Position numbers and translations under genes: made by a program. From contig JANWHD010000038.1 of assembly GCA_025450585.1 (NCBI GenBank), forward strand, positions 1 to 58,435: a DNA stretch of 58,435 nucleotides, given 5' to 3'. The DNA comes from Solirubrobacterales bacterium. Lineage in GTDB: Bacteria > Actinomycetota > Thermoleophilia > Solirubrobacterales > 70-9. The notes beneath the pieces are model-generated. The model was not told where the DNA came from. It saw only the letters and a program-made list of their open reading frames with translations, and did not search any database. Positions 17,191-26,058 of this stretch are shown here, one piece after another (the first letter of the stretch is position 1; each line of letters opens with the position of its first letter).

Positions 17191-17367
17191 CTAAAGGCGA
17201 AGCAGCAATACAACTACGGCAACGCAGCTACCCAACGCCACTGTCGCGAGTCTGACCCAAGCGATTTGCAGCTGGACCCTCGCGGACCGCAGCTCAATGC
17301 GGGCGATGCGCTCACGCACTCGCTCGGTCCCGAGTTCAATCCGTGCCGTGTCCTTTCTCGTCGCCAT
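17191..17367 (-). CDS. possible 58-residue coiled-coil membrane protein
   Basis: Minus-strand ATG at 17367 opens a frame reading MATRKDTARIELGTERVRER, then IARIELRSARVQLQIAWVRL and a hydrophobic tail ATVALGSCVAVVVLLLRL. Charged heptad-like head plus one membrane helix is coherent. It follows the sigma-like gene by 35 bp on the same strand. Ribosome site weak. Function unknown. Confidence 0.4.
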   Translation of the reverse strand: MATRKDTARIELGTERVRERIARIELRSARVQLQIAWVRLATVALGSCVAVVVLLLRL

Positions 17368-17402
17368 ACGGGCGACTATCCGCCATTAGCTCGTTGACCC
17401 TC

Positions 17403-18518
17403 CTACGCGGCCTCGATGTAAACGATGCGCTTGCCGCCCGGGTAGGCCCCGTCCGGATACTTAGCCGCGAGGCGTTCCGCTCGGGCTCGGTCGCGAACTT
17501 TTTCCAGCCCGAGCAACGACGAGAAGAAGAGATCGTCGTCGTGAAGATTCGCTTCGGCATGTCGCTTCTGGTTGTAGATCGTGCTCTTGCTGACGTCTCG
17601 GCGAGCAGCGATCTCCGGAACCTTGAGTTCCTCGAAGAAGTAGCCGTTGATCACTTCTCGCTGACGTTCAGGCAGACGGCCGACAGCTGCTTTGCAAGCT
17701 TCCCGCACGTCCTCGTTCTGGAAGAAGTCCTCAACCACGTCGAAGACATCCCTCATAGGGATGTGGCTGCGCCACTCCCGCATACCGCCGCGGTCCGCCA
17801 TCGCTGGCCCGTCGACACGCTCGAACCCTGCGAGAGCAAGCTGGATCGCCTCCGCCTCCTCTCCTGAAAGCGACGAGGTGGCGGCGGACGGAAGGTCACC
17901 GCGCAATTTGTTCAATGCCCGGTGGGCGATCGCCTCGCGCAGCCAGCGAAAGAAATGGTCCGGCGGCGGCGACGGGAACTGATAGAGCGCTTCCAGAGAG
18001 GCCTCACGAGTTACGTCGAACAGGTCCTGCCGTTCGACGTGCTCGATCAGTCGCGCCTCGGCCCGGTTGGTCCAGTTCATGTCCTTCGGCGCGGACCCTA
18101 GTCCCGAGTGCACGTTGATGAACACTTTGCTGACGGAGCGGCGGACCGGCTCGAAGACCAGCATCAAGAAGATCAGGAGGTCTTCATTCTCTTCCGGCCG
18201 CCGCTGGGCGGCGCAGATCAAGGGCTCGAGGAATCGTTGCTTTTCCTCGTAGCCCTTCATCTTGTCGATCCAGTCCCATTCGCTGACGAGCTTCGTGATC
18301 CGCTCGCCATGCGGCCGGCGTTCGAGCGCCTCCAAGCGGCGCATCAGGGCCTTCGTCTGGACGTCGTAGTCCTCGAAATCCTCCCGGTCCCCAGGGGGAA
18401 TCAGGGCTACCTCTCGATCCGCTTCCTTTTCCTCGGCGCCTTCTTGGCGAACTCGCCTCTGGCTCGACGCGAAATCCGGGCGCCAGCGGCTGTCTATGGT
18501 CCGGTCAAAATTCGGCAT
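17403..18518 (-). CDS. sigma-70-like protein of a mobile element
   Basis: 371 residues. ATG at 18518 has AAGGAGG upstream. The clearest domain is C-terminal, about residues 270-325: VGRLPERQREVINGYFFEELKVPEIAARRDVSKSTIYNQKRHAEANL is a region-4-type helix-turn-helix. The middle part (FFRWLREAIAHRALNKLRGDL) may be a degenerate region 2. The long charged N-terminus is unlike housekeeping sigma factors. It could direct transcription of element genes or be a DNA-binding regulator that borrowed the sigma fold. Confidence 0.6.
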   Translation of the reverse strand: MPNFDRTIDSRWRPDFASSQRRVRQEGAEEKEADREVALIPPGDREDFEDYDVQTKALMRRLEALERRPHGERITKLVSEWDWIDKMKGYEEKQRFLEPLICAAQRRPEENEDLLIFLMLVFEPVRRSVSKVFINVHSGLGSAPKDMNWTNRAEARLIEHVERQDLFDVTREASLEALYQFPSPPPDHFFRWLREAIAHRALNKLRGDLPSAATSSLSGEEAEAIQLALAGFERVDGPAMADRGGMREWRSHIPMRDVFDVVEDFFQNEDVREACKAAVGRLPERQREVINGYFFEELKVPEIAARRDVSKSTIYNQKRHAEANLHDDDLFFSSLLGLEKVRDRARAERLAAKYPDGAYPGGKRIVYIEAA

Positions 18519-18963
18519 CTATGCCTCCTTGTTGTAGTGGGCGATCCGGACCTTTGGCCCGGCACCCCCACAAGAAGGGGCAATCTCTAGTCGCGACCCA
18601 AATCGGCCGAGAACCGCTAACCATCGCCACCGTGCCCAACGGCCCCCTCGCCGACCTCTCTCCCTTGAACTCCCCCACGACGCTTACGAGGTCACCGTCG
18701 AGGCCGAGACCGGTGGGATCAAATGCTCGGCCCGCTTTCTGCTCCACAACGACGGCATAACCGCACCGACTTGCGTCTCAACCGCGACCCGATCTAGCCA
18801 TCGCCGGAGGGACACCGGAGGCCCCGTCCGGCACGCAGCCCAAAATCGGACCATCGGGTGTCTGGGCTTGGCCGAGATCGCGGGAGCAATCGTGATCCCA
18901 CTCTGGATCGAGCACTTGAAGCGTCCGAAAATTGCGGGTCGCGTGGGTCAAAACGGGATCCGC
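18519..18963. other. 445-bp stretch without a recognised gene
   Basis: Short open frames occur on both strands, but none has a ribosome site, a domain or codon bias I would trust. The minus frame 18505-18747 would overlap the ribosome site of the sigma-like gene. It may hold promoters for that gene or decayed coding DNA. Confidence 0.4.
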
Positions 18964-19401
18964 CTAGTCCTCGATGATGAACCGGCCCTTCGCCGCGACG
19001 TTCTCCATGTAGCGGCGCGCACCGGTCATGAGTTGGTCCAGGTGCTTGTCGGGCAAGGTCCCCTCGGGCAGCTCGAAGTAGGCACTGGCCCGACAGGCGA
19101 TGAACATGCCGGTGCCGCCGCCGCCCTGGACCATCGCCGCCCACGCAACACCCAGCCATCCATCCTTCGGGAGGGGTCGCCCACCCGTCTCGTCAGCGTC
19201 GGCCAGGTCGAACACGTAGAACGGAATCCCGACGTGGATCGCGTCCGGGTCTAGTGCCTTGACCCCCTCCCCTGATACGGCGAAGTGACCGTGCTCGGCC
19301 GCGTGGGCGTTGAGCGCCCGGAGGGTGGGCGTGTCCGCCTCGCGGGTCGGCGTCAAGTCGCCCCATTCCCATCGCGCGGCCCGGTCGTCTAGCTGACGCA
19401 T
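18964..19401 (-). CDS. hypothetical protein, unknown function
   Basis: 145 residues, soluble and acidic. The central part (IPFYVFDLADADETGG, GWLGVAWAAMVQGGGGTGMFIACRASAYFELPEG) has a glycine-rich turn, and the C-terminus is helical (KHLDQLMTGARRYMENVAAKG). No family recognised. It lies 10 bp downstream of the small zinc-finger gene on the same strand, so the two are probably cotranscribed. Confidence 0.6.
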   Translation of the reverse strand: MRQLDDRAARWEWGDLTPTREADTPTLRALNAHAAEHGHFAVSGEGVKALDPDAIHVGIPFYVFDLADADETGGRPLPKDGWLGVAWAAMVQGGGGTGMFIACRASAYFELPEGTLPDKHLDQLMTGARRYMENVAAKGRFIIED

Positions 19402-19411
19402 TGGCCGGAAC

Positions 19412-19645
19412 CTACTTCTCTAGTTGCCGCGCGACTTCCCAGGACCCCGCGACCTCCAGGTGTGCCAGCGCTCGTTCGTGCCGCTCCTTGTGGCAGGACT
19501 CGCGGGGCTTGTGCCTCGACCCCGTGCAATGAGCGCCCGGGCGAGCACCGCAACGGGGGCAGCGGAATGCCTCGGCGTTGGTCCGCGACGTGAAGTCAAT
19601 GTCGGGGGTGGACACGGCGGGAATTACAGCAGGCAGAAGCGACAC
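19412..19645 (-). CDS. small phage/plasmid-type zinc-finger protein
   Basis: 77 residues. FRCPRCGARPGAHCTGSR followed by CHKERHERAL gives the CPxC...PGxxC...H pattern found in small zinc-binding proteins of actinophages and integrative elements. Probably DNA-associated. It is the first gene of a two-gene unit with the 145-residue hypothetical. Confidence 0.65.
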   Translation of the reverse strand: MSLLPAVIPAVSTPDIDFTSRTNAEAFRCPRCGARPGAHCTGSRHKPRESCHKERHERALAHLEVAGSWEVARQLEK

Positions 19646-19851
19646 CGACTACCCGCGTTCCCGCGCTTTGCGGTCAGCTTTTGGTGGCAGGCAGAGCAGA
19701 TCGCGTCGCTGCTCGGTTGTCGCGCCCGCCCTCGCGAAACCCACCCCTTTCGCTTTCGATCATCTGGAGGACGAGGCAGCACCGTGAGGCAGGCGCAGTG
19801 CCTCAGCACTGCGCATCTGATCCAGCCTCTCCCACTCCTAGACTCGATGAT

Positions 19852-20427
19852 GTGAAATGGAGAGCAACCGCAATCTGGGTCTTGGCCATCGCCTTGCCGC
19901 TGGCGATCGAGTTGACTCTCAAGCCGAGCAAGACTCTCAGCATCGCTCTGTTCTCAATCGTCGGCGTGGCCCTTCTAGCACTTCTTATCGGCCTAATCTG
20001 GAACTGGTCCTGGCCGTGGAAGCATGTGGCACGCCGGCTCGCGCCGCATCTGCCGACCGCTGCTCATCAGACCGCAACAGCGGGGGAAACTAGTGAGGAG
20101 TTCGCCTCCGCCATTGACAATCTGCTCGACGAGCTCGCGACCATTGACGACCGTCTGGCCGACGCGATCAACGCGAACTACTACGGATATAAGTTCTCTC
20201 TTCCCTCAGCGGCTTACCACAATCACAAGGCTGCCGTGAGCGCTCGGTCGGGTGATGCCCGAGAGGTATTGGGCGAGGTCTATGTCCAGGCTGACGCGCT
20301 CAATAGGAAGATGCCAGGAGGTACCTCGGACGGAATCGAGATGGAGTATGTAGACAGTCCTGATCCCGTCAGGCTGCGGGAAATTGTCTCCCGCACACGA
20401 GCCACCCTCCGGCAATTGCGACCTTGA
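19852..20427 (+). CDS. two-span membrane protein of unknown function
   Basis: About 191 residues from a GTG at 19852; the upstream in-frame extension has no membrane character. Two helices near the N-terminus (ATAIWVLAIALPLAIELTL and LSIALFSIVGVALLALLIGL) are joined by a short basic turn. They are followed by a soluble domain of about 130 residues (EEFASAIDNLLDELATIDDRL, HNHKAAVSARSG). This layout recalls small membrane-anchored sensors of mobile elements, but I recognise no family. Ribosome site weak, so the start is uncertain. Confidence 0.55.
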   Translation: MKWRATAIWVLAIALPLAIELTLKPSKTLSIALFSIVGVALLALLIGLIWNWSWPWKHVARRLAPHLPTAAHQTATAGETSEEFASAIDNLLDELATIDDRLADAINANYYGYKFSLPSAAYHNHKAAVSARSGDAREVLGEVYVQADALNRKMPGGTSDGIEMEYVDSPDPVRLREIVSRTRATLRQLRP

Positions 20428-20430
20428 GTA

Positions 20431-20691
20431 TCAGTGCTCCCCCTCCGTGAACCGCCCGAGTCGCGTTCCGCCGGCATCCCAGCCCATCCCGTCGAGCAGT
20501 TCTTCGGGCGGGATGCCGAGGGAGCCGGCGAGCTTGATCACGGTGTCCACGCGGGCCACCCGTTCGCCGCGCTCCAACTGGCCGACCGCCGTGCGATGCA
20601 GTGAAGCCCGAACCGCCAGCTCTTCTTGGGAGAGCTTCGCCCGCCTGCGGCAGTAGGCCAGGTTGTGGCCGAACTGATCTGCGACCCTCAC
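20431..20691 (-). CDS. XRE-family HTH protein, second of a tandem pair
   Basis: About 86 residues from a GTG that overlaps the preceding gene's stop (GTGA). FGHNLAYCRRRAKLSQEELAVRASLHRTAVGQLERGER is a canonical Cro/C1 helix-turn-helix, followed by TVIKLAGSLGIPPEELLDGM. It is closely similar to the adjacent upstream gene, so a local duplication is likely. Probably a repressor of element genes. Confidence 0.8.
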   Translation of the reverse strand: MRVADQFGHNLAYCRRRAKLSQEELAVRASLHRTAVGQLERGERVARVDTVIKLAGSLGIPPEELLDGMGWDAGGTRLGRFTEGEH

Positions 20692-20954
20692 CTCTCGCTC
20701 CGCTCCACAAAGCCGCCCGGCCTGTAGTCGCCGGGGGACCAATTGATTCCGGCGAGCAGGTCGTCGGCGGAGACTTCGAGGGAACACGTCAGCTTGATCA
20801 ACGTGTCGATGCGGCAAAGGCGCAGCCCCCGCTCAAGCTGGCTTATCTCGGTCCGGTGTAGCGAGGCGAGGAAGCTCAGGTCCTCTTGAGAGAGATCGGC
20901 GCGCTTGCGATGGCGGGCCAGGTTGTCCCCGAAGCGAGCAGCGAGGTCGATCAT
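20688..20954 (-). CDS. XRE-family HTH protein, first of a tandem pair
   Basis: 88 residues: FGDNLARHRKRADLSQEDLSFLASLHRTEISQLERGLRL, then TLIKLTCSLEVSADDLLAGI. The same plan as its downstream neighbour, with aligned motifs throughout, shows duplication and divergence. Both ends overlap neighbours by 4 nt, so a three-gene operon runs from 21310 to 20431. Confidence 0.82.
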   Translation of the reverse strand: MIDLAARFGDNLARHRKRADLSQEDLSFLASLHRTEISQLERGLRLCRIDTLIKLTCSLEVSADDLLAGINWSPGDYRPGGFVERSER

Positions 20955-21310
20955 CGTCGGCCCTCCCCTCCCCCGAGCTGCGCGTGCAGGTCGTGCAGGG
21001 CCTCGTGCTCAGCGATCACCCGCTTGTACTCGTTGGTGTCGTCGATGATCTGAGCGAGGTCGCCGACGAGATCGCGCACGTCGCGGTCCGGGATGATCAC
21101 CAGCTCGCCAAGCGCCGTGAGGAGCCGGCCGTAGGCGGCCACCTCGCGGTGCAGGTGGTCAGGGTCTTTGAGCTGGTCGGGGTACTCCCTCAGCTCGTCC
21201 CTGACGGCCGCGCAGGCGCTCGTGAAGATGCCGCGCATGAAGCGGACATGCTCGGCGGGGAGTTTGAGGGCGACGGCTTTGCCGCGACCCGTAGGGTTCT
21301 CGTCAGCCAT
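20951..21310 (-). CDS. hypothetical helical protein upstream of XRE pair
   Basis: 119 residues, highly helical and charged (AAVRDELREYPDQLKDPDHLHREVAAYGRLLTAL, AQIIDDTNEYKRVIAEHEAL). ATG at 21310 follows AAGGAGG. No family recognised. Its position at the head of a coupled operon with two repressor-like genes suggests a partner or regulator of the same switch. Confidence 0.65.
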   Translation of the reverse strand: MADENPTGRGKAVALKLPAEHVRFMRGIFTSACAAVRDELREYPDQLKDPDHLHREVAAYGRLLTALGELVIIPDRDVRDLVGDLAQIIDDTNEYKRVIAEHEALHDLHAQLGGGEGRR

Positions 21311-21501
21311 GAGGAGCTACGCCTCCTTGTGGTCAGGCCCTCGGTTGGCGTTGACGCGCCGCCGGGGGCCGCTTCTTGGGGCCAGTACCTCGATACCGTT
21401 CCGCTGCGGCGGGGCGAGAGACCCTTGACCCGTCGCCACGGGGCCGGTGTCTTCAGCACGCGGCCCCACTTATGTTTAGGGCGGAAGCGTAGCAGGAATA
21501 T

Positions 21502-21759
21502 ATGGCGAACCGTAAACGCAAGACCGCACATAGAAATCTCCCGCAGCCCGCCCTCGGCACGGCGATCCGCGAGCTACGTCAGAAGCGCGGCGAGACACTG
21601 AAGACGCTCGCGCCGAGAGCTGGCGTCACCTGGGGCACGCTTGGAGTCATTGAGCGTGGTGAAGCCAACCCGACCTGGGGCACCGTCCAAGCGATTGCGG
21701 CGGCGCTCGGCGTCCGGGTCTCCGAGCTGGCGAAGGCTGCCGAGAGGTTTGAGGGCTAG
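21502..21759 (+). CDS. XRE-family HTH regulator
   Basis: 85 residues. AIRELRQKRGETLKTLAPRAGVTWGTLGVIERGEANPTWGTVQAIAAALGV is a full helix-turn-helix. Divergent from the 21310-20431 operon across a 190-bp gap, so it may control both directions. Its 3' end overlaps the convergent gene by 4 nt. Confidence 0.82.
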   Translation: MANRKRKTAHRNLPQPALGTAIRELRQKRGETLKTLAPRAGVTWGTLGVIERGEANPTWGTVQAIAAALGVRVSELAKAAERFEG

Positions 21760-22121
21760 CCGCGAAGGCGACGGTGCGCGATCCCGTAGACAGTCTCGGC
21801 ATTCGACTCGGGAGGGTGGTGGCGGACGCCGAACGCGACGTAGCGCAACTGTCCGCGGCCACCAACGACCTCCACCTGGAGCACCATCCCAAAGCGGCCC
21901 GCGGGAGGTGGCAGATAGACCTTGAGGCAGTGGGGCAGTTGGGCGCCTTCAGATCCTTCGGCTTCGCATAGACGCAGCTCGTCGCGCGGTGCACCTCCGC
22001 CCTCGAAGCGCTTCCGCGCAGCCCGGGCGGCCTCCGCCCCAGCTTCACTCGCCCGTTCAATGTCTGCGTCAAACAGAGCGTCGTCAAAGACCACCGGCGC
22101 GGGCGGCCTCCCCTGCGTCAA
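21756..22121 (-). CDS. hypothetical protein
   Basis: 121 residues: an acidic/Ala-rich N-terminus (FDDALFDADIERASEAGAEAARAA) then a beta-rich half (HCLKVYLPPPAGRFGMVLQVEV, LRYVAFGVRHHPPES). The C-terminal part, with YVAFGVRH and VYGIAHRRL, could be a small RelE/Txe-like fold, but the similarity is too loose to claim. It lies 3 bp downstream of the 72-residue gene. Confidence 0.55.
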   Translation of the reverse strand: MTQGRPPAPVVFDDALFDADIERASEAGAEAARAARKRFEGGGAPRDELRLCEAEGSEGAQLPHCLKVYLPPPAGRFGMVLQVEVVGGRGQLRYVAFGVRHHPPESNAETVYGIAHRRLRG

Positions 22122-22124
22122 GCT

Positions 22125-22343
22125 CTACCCCTCGCCGTCAGGCGGGAGGAACGGCCCGTGCTCGGCCTCAAAGGCAGCGAACTCCTCGTCGGTTGCCTCA
22201 CGAGCGCCTGCGCGCTCGCGAATCTCCTTCAACGAGGGACTGGACTCGCGCGTGATGACGAACTCGTCTCCACCACGCTCCTCGGTGACAACGAAATCGC
22301 CCTCCAGGCCACCACTGACCTTGATGTGGAGTTGCTGCTTCAT
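22125..22343 (-). CDS. small hypothetical protein, possible partner of the next gene
   Basis: 72 residues: KQQLHIKVSGGLEGDFVVTEER, GDEFVITRESSPSLKEI, EEFAAFEAEHGPFLPPDGEG. Short, acidic, cotranscribed with the 121-residue gene (3-bp gap). The size pair and spacing look like a toxin-antitoxin layout, which is a guess. Confidence 0.55.
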   Translation of the reverse strand: MKQQLHIKVSGGLEGDFVVTEERGGDEFVITRESSPSLKEIRERAGAREATDEEFAAFEAEHGPFLPPDGEG

Positions 22344-22528
22344 CCGGAGAAATCATCGCAAAGCTTGCGGTCAAGGTCGAATCCCTGGCCGAGCGCAAGC
22401 ATCCCACCGCCCCGACCTACCCGCCAAAACAGCACCGCGTGAAGCGGCAGTCAAGGGCGCGCAGCGCCCGACCCCCGCAGGGGGTTGACGGCCGCGAGCG
22501 CGGTGTCACAATCGAGCGGGTCGGGGCC

Positions 22529-25500
22529 TCAGCGGCCGATGCTGAACCCTCCCTCGATGCTCCTCACGCGCTTCCGCTCCTGGGCGAGCTGGCGCTCCCG
22601 GCCGAGACGGAGCTGCGTCTCGCGGAGTCTCCTCTGCGCGGCCTCGCGTGCCGCCCGCTGGGAAATTGACTCGGGCTCGCGACCGAAAGCGCGGCGCTTG
22701 TCGGTTACGCCGTACTCCTGGCGATAGCTCTCAATCTCCTTGACGCCACGGTCCCACGCCCTGCCTTTGGACGGATCGCGTGGTCTTTCCCCCAGTTCCT
22801 TGACGACGTAGGAGGGCGGTGAGAAGCGAATGGCGGTGAGCATCTGCTCCTCGCGCTCGGCGAGCAGCTGATCGGCGATGGCGCGCTCACGCCGCAGTGC
22901 CGTGCCCGGCGGCTCCATGCTCTCCAACTTGGCGACGTTTTCATCCAGCCGGTCGCGGAGCAGCTCCTCGCCTTCGCGGGCGTAGGGCAGCTTCTGGCGG
23001 CGCTCGCGCCAGCCGAGCGCTTCGACGGCTTCGCGGTTCGCCACGGCCCGCTCGTATTGCGCCACGCGCGACTGGACCGCTTCGCGCTGGCGTGCGTACT
23101 CGTGCTCCTCGCGGGCCTCGACGCGCGCCGGGGTATCCAGCGCCTCCCGCCTCGCTGCAATCTCCTGCGTCGGCAGCTTGCGCAGTTCTGAGCGCAGCGC
23201 CTCGTCGTGCGCTGCCGTCTGCGCTCGGTCGCGCTCCGCCGCTTCGGCGATGTGGCCGATGGCATCGCGCTCGGGCGGCTTCGGCGCGTACTCGTTGCGC
23301 TCAGCCTGAATCTCCGGTGTCGCGTAGAGGTAGGTCTCCTCCCGGCTGCGCGACGTGGCGACGTAGAGCTCCTGCTTGTCCATCGAGGGATCGGCCATCA
23401 CGTAGGCGCGGTCCACGGTGGTGCCCTGGGCGCAGTAGGTGGTGACGGCGTAGGCGTGCTGCAGGGCAGGCACGTCGCCGCCGAGGTTGGTCTGGGCGAG
23501 GTAGTCGGGACCGACCTCGACCGTCCGCGCCTGGTCGATCCCATTGAGGACAATCCGTCCCTTCTCGGGGTCGACCTCCACCACCTCCCAACGCTCGCGG
23601 TTGTAGATGTCGTTGGCCCGGTCGTTGACGCGGGTGATGACCTGATCGCCAGCGGCAAAACGGGCATCGCCGACTTCGATCTCCTTCTCGCCCAATCGTC
23701 TTTCGGATCGCATCACCTCGCGAGCTGTGGCGTTCAGCCGCTCGACGTCAGCGTTTCGCTTCGCCACCATCAGCGCGTCCTCACCCTCTCGGACAGAGCG
23801 CCACCAATCCTCGACCATCGCTTGCCGATGCGCCTCGGCGTCGGGCGCGACGGTGACCCTCTCTGCGGATCGGTAGAGGGCGAGCGCTTCGCGTCCCTCG
23901 CCCTCGCGGATCAGCTTCGCCGCATCGCGATCAAGCTCGTGGTTGTGGCGGATCACTTCGTCGAGGACGATCGGGTCGCTGCGCTCGGCGATCGCGGCGA
24001 ACAGACCGCCCGCCTCGATCGCGCCGAGCTGCTGGGAGTCGCCGATCAGGACGAGCTTTGCCTCAGCGGCGTCGGCGTGGCCGATCAGGTTCGCCAAGTC
24101 CTCGGAGCCAACCATCCCGGCCTCGTCCACGAGCAGGATGGATTGCGAGGAGAGAACGACCTCGTCGCGATTCAGGTCCCTGAGCAGGCCGGCGACGGTC
24201 GTCGCCTCAAGGCCCTCGCTCTTCAGCACGTTCGCCGCTCGCCAGGTCGGTGCCGCGACTCGCAGCTCGTAGCTGGCCTGCGCCCAGCCTTCAGCGGCGG
24301 CGACTGTGGCGAAGCTCTTGCCCGTCCCGGCCTCCCCGATCACGACGACGATCCCCTCGCGACCGGCGAGCAGGCGTTTGACCATCTCGCGCTGGTCGGG
24401 CTTCAGGGTCGGGCGCGAGCAAGTCACCTGTGCGCCGATCAACTCGCCCGCCACGCCGCGCGGCTCGCCTGCCATCCGCTTCGCCGCCTCCAGCGCTCCA
24501 CGCTCCAGCTCCCAGATGCGCTGCGTGGTGAAGCGCGCGCCTTTGGCGCTCTCGGCGACCCGGACCACGGCATCGGAGGCGAGGAAGGCATCGGCGACTG
24601 CCTCGACCTCTTGCGCGGGCGCTCCGTTGGGTAGGAGATCGGCGACGGCCTGCACCGCTTCGCGGCGGTCGAAGTGGGAGGCATGGGCGGTGACCTGACG
24701 GTCGAGCTGGTCGAGCGTCAGCTTCGCCGCGAGCTGCACCTCCTTGCCGAGGGTCGCGGCGATTGCCTCGCGGTCGAGGCCGATCTCCGCCGCCCTCGTC
24801 TGCCAGCGCTCGCGCAGGGTCTCAGGCGTTGCCTCGCGCTCCTTGACGTGGCGGGTGGTCAGCGTGGCGATCTGGCGGGCGCGGGCCGAGGCGTCGGGAC
24901 CGGCCGCCTCGAGTATTTCCGCGCGCCTTGTCGAGAAGGTGCGAAGCCACTCGTCGCGGAACCCCTCGATCTCGGCGATGCCCTTGCGGACCTCCTGCCA
25001 CTCGACCCCGAGGCTTCGGCTCAGCTCGTGGCGCAGGTGGGCCTCGTAGAGGTAGCTGGCGGTCTTGGCGTGCTCGTAGATCGCCGGGTGGTAGAGGCGC
25101 GACCACCTGCCGTCCGGCCCCTTGGTCGCGTTGGCGACGAGGACGTGGGTGTGGAGCTGGGGGTCGCCGTTTCTGGAGGAGCGGTGGACGTATGCGGCGG
25201 CGAGGTAGCCGTTGCCCTTGACGAACTCCCAGCCTCCGGCTCCGCGTCTCGTCCAGCATGCTTCGCGCTGCATGTAGGAGAGGGCGGCTTGTACTGCTTT
25301 GCCGTGGGCCTCGGCTACCTGGCCGGCAACCTCGGGACCCCCGAGTGCCCAGGTGAGCGATACCGACTTGGGGGCGGAAAAGGTCAGGTCGAAGCCGGGG
25401 ACCGGAGCCCTGCCGCCGACGGCCCGCAGGCCGAGCGGCTCGCCGGTCGCTGGGTTGTTGCCGGTGAGCATCGCGGTGAGCTGCTTGGGGTCGATCTCCC

Positions 25501-25645
25501 CGGAGAGCCCAAGCTCCTCGGCGGCATCTCCCATCCACTCGCCCTGGGCCTCGCCCTCGCCGGAGTAGTAGTCCTCGGCGCCTTCGGCGACCTTCTCCAG
25601 GTAGTAGTTCTCCTGGCCTGCTCCGAGCTTGCCGATGCTGATCAT
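22529..25645 (-). CDS. MobF-family relaxase/helicase (TraA/TrwC-like)
   Basis: About 1038 residues. The N-terminal relaxase has paired tyrosines (GQENYYLEKV, AEDYYSGEG) and the HUH metal site HRSSRNGDPQLHTHVLVAN. The RecD-type helicase half carries Walker A IGEAGTGKSFATVAAA, Walker B LLVDEAGMVG and motif VMADPSMDKQELYVATSRS. The C-terminus is charged and coiled-coil-like. It would nick oriT, stay bound to the 5' end and unwind the strand for transfer. ATG at 25645 directly precedes the conserved start. No coupling ATPase or type IV secretion gene is visible, so the element looks mobilizable, not self-transmissible. Confidence 0.92.
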   Translation of the reverse strand: MISIGKLGAGQENYYLEKVAEGAEDYYSGEGEAQGEWMGDAAEELGLSGEIDPKQLTAMLTGNNPATGEPLGLRAVGGRAPVPGFDLTFSAPKSVSLTWALGGPEVAGQVAEAHGKAVQAALSYMQREACWTRRGAGGWEFVKGNGYLAAAYVHRSSRNGDPQLHTHVLVANATKGPDGRWSRLYHPAIYEHAKTASYLYEAHLRHELSRSLGVEWQEVRKGIAEIEGFRDEWLRTFSTRRAEILEAAGPDASARARQIATLTTRHVKEREATPETLRERWQTRAAEIGLDREAIAATLGKEVQLAAKLTLDQLDRQVTAHASHFDRREAVQAVADLLPNGAPAQEVEAVADAFLASDAVVRVAESAKGARFTTQRIWELERGALEAAKRMAGEPRGVAGELIGAQVTCSRPTLKPDQREMVKRLLAGREGIVVVIGEAGTGKSFATVAAAEGWAQASYELRVAAPTWRAANVLKSEGLEATTVAGLLRDLNRDEVVLSSQSILLVDEAGMVGSEDLANLIGHADAAEAKLVLIGDSQQLGAIEAGGLFAAIAERSDPIVLDEVIRHNHELDRDAAKLIREGEGREALALYRSAERVTVAPDAEAHRQAMVEDWWRSVREGEDALMVAKRNADVERLNATAREVMRSERRLGEKEIEVGDARFAAGDQVITRVNDRANDIYNRERWEVVEVDPEKGRIVLNGIDQARTVEVGPDYLAQTNLGGDVPALQHAYAVTTYCAQGTTVDRAYVMADPSMDKQELYVATSRSREETYLYATPEIQAERNEYAPKPPERDAIGHIAEAAERDRAQTAAHDEALRSELRKLPTQEIAARREALDTPARVEAREEHEYARQREAVQSRVAQYERAVANREAVEALGWRERRQKLPYAREGEELLRDRLDENVAKLESMEPPGTALRRERAIADQLLAEREEQMLTAIRFSPPSYVVKELGERPRDPSKGRAWDRGVKEIESYRQEYGVTDKRRAFGREPESISQRAAREAAQRRLRETQLRLGRERQLAQERKRVRSIEGGFSIGR

Positions 25646-26058
25646 CACCCTCTCTGTCCAATCAGGAGGGCGAATCCGCCGCTTTCTTAACAAATCTCTC
25701 GCAGAGTGATAGGGCGTGAGGGTGGTGGCTGTGGTGGTGGAGGGCTGCCTGGGTGCCTTCGGGGATGGCTGCTCGGAGGTGCTGGAGTCGGGCCTGGTGC
25801 TGGTGCTCTGACTGGCTCTGATGGCTCTCTGTCTGGGTGGTGGTTGCTAGCTGGCTGACTGACTTGCTGGCTGGGTGGCTTATGGCCGATGCATTTGCGG
25901 TCCGCGTTGGACAGGGAAGGCGTGAGCCTCGTGGACGAGACACACCCACCCGTTGGCCGGGCAACGGGCAATTTCCGGGGGCGCCTGACTGCCCTCGCGG
26001 ACATATCCGGCAATCCACCCGACGGGTTGGCCGCCCTGATCTGACAACAGAGATAGAG
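25646..26058. other. non-coding region between relaxase and excisionase, oriT candidate
   Basis: About 410 bp without a convincing gene. It has G/T-rich short repeats (GGTGGTGG, CTGGCTG) and a perfect 7-bp inverted repeat CCCGTTG/CAACGGG at 25949-25955 and 25962-25968 with a 6-base loop. oriT sites usually lie just upstream of a MobF gene and carry such a hairpin next to the nick site. The nick sequence cannot be identified by eye. Confidence 0.4.

Noticed and set aside
18505..18747. 80-codon minus-strand frame upstream of the sigma-like gene
   Set aside because: Overlaps the ribosome site of that gene and has no domain or start signal.
25681..25880. G/T-rich short direct repeats (GGTGGTGG, CTGGCTG) as a possible CRISPR
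   Set aside because: Units are too short, irregular and without uniform spacers. No cas gene in the window.
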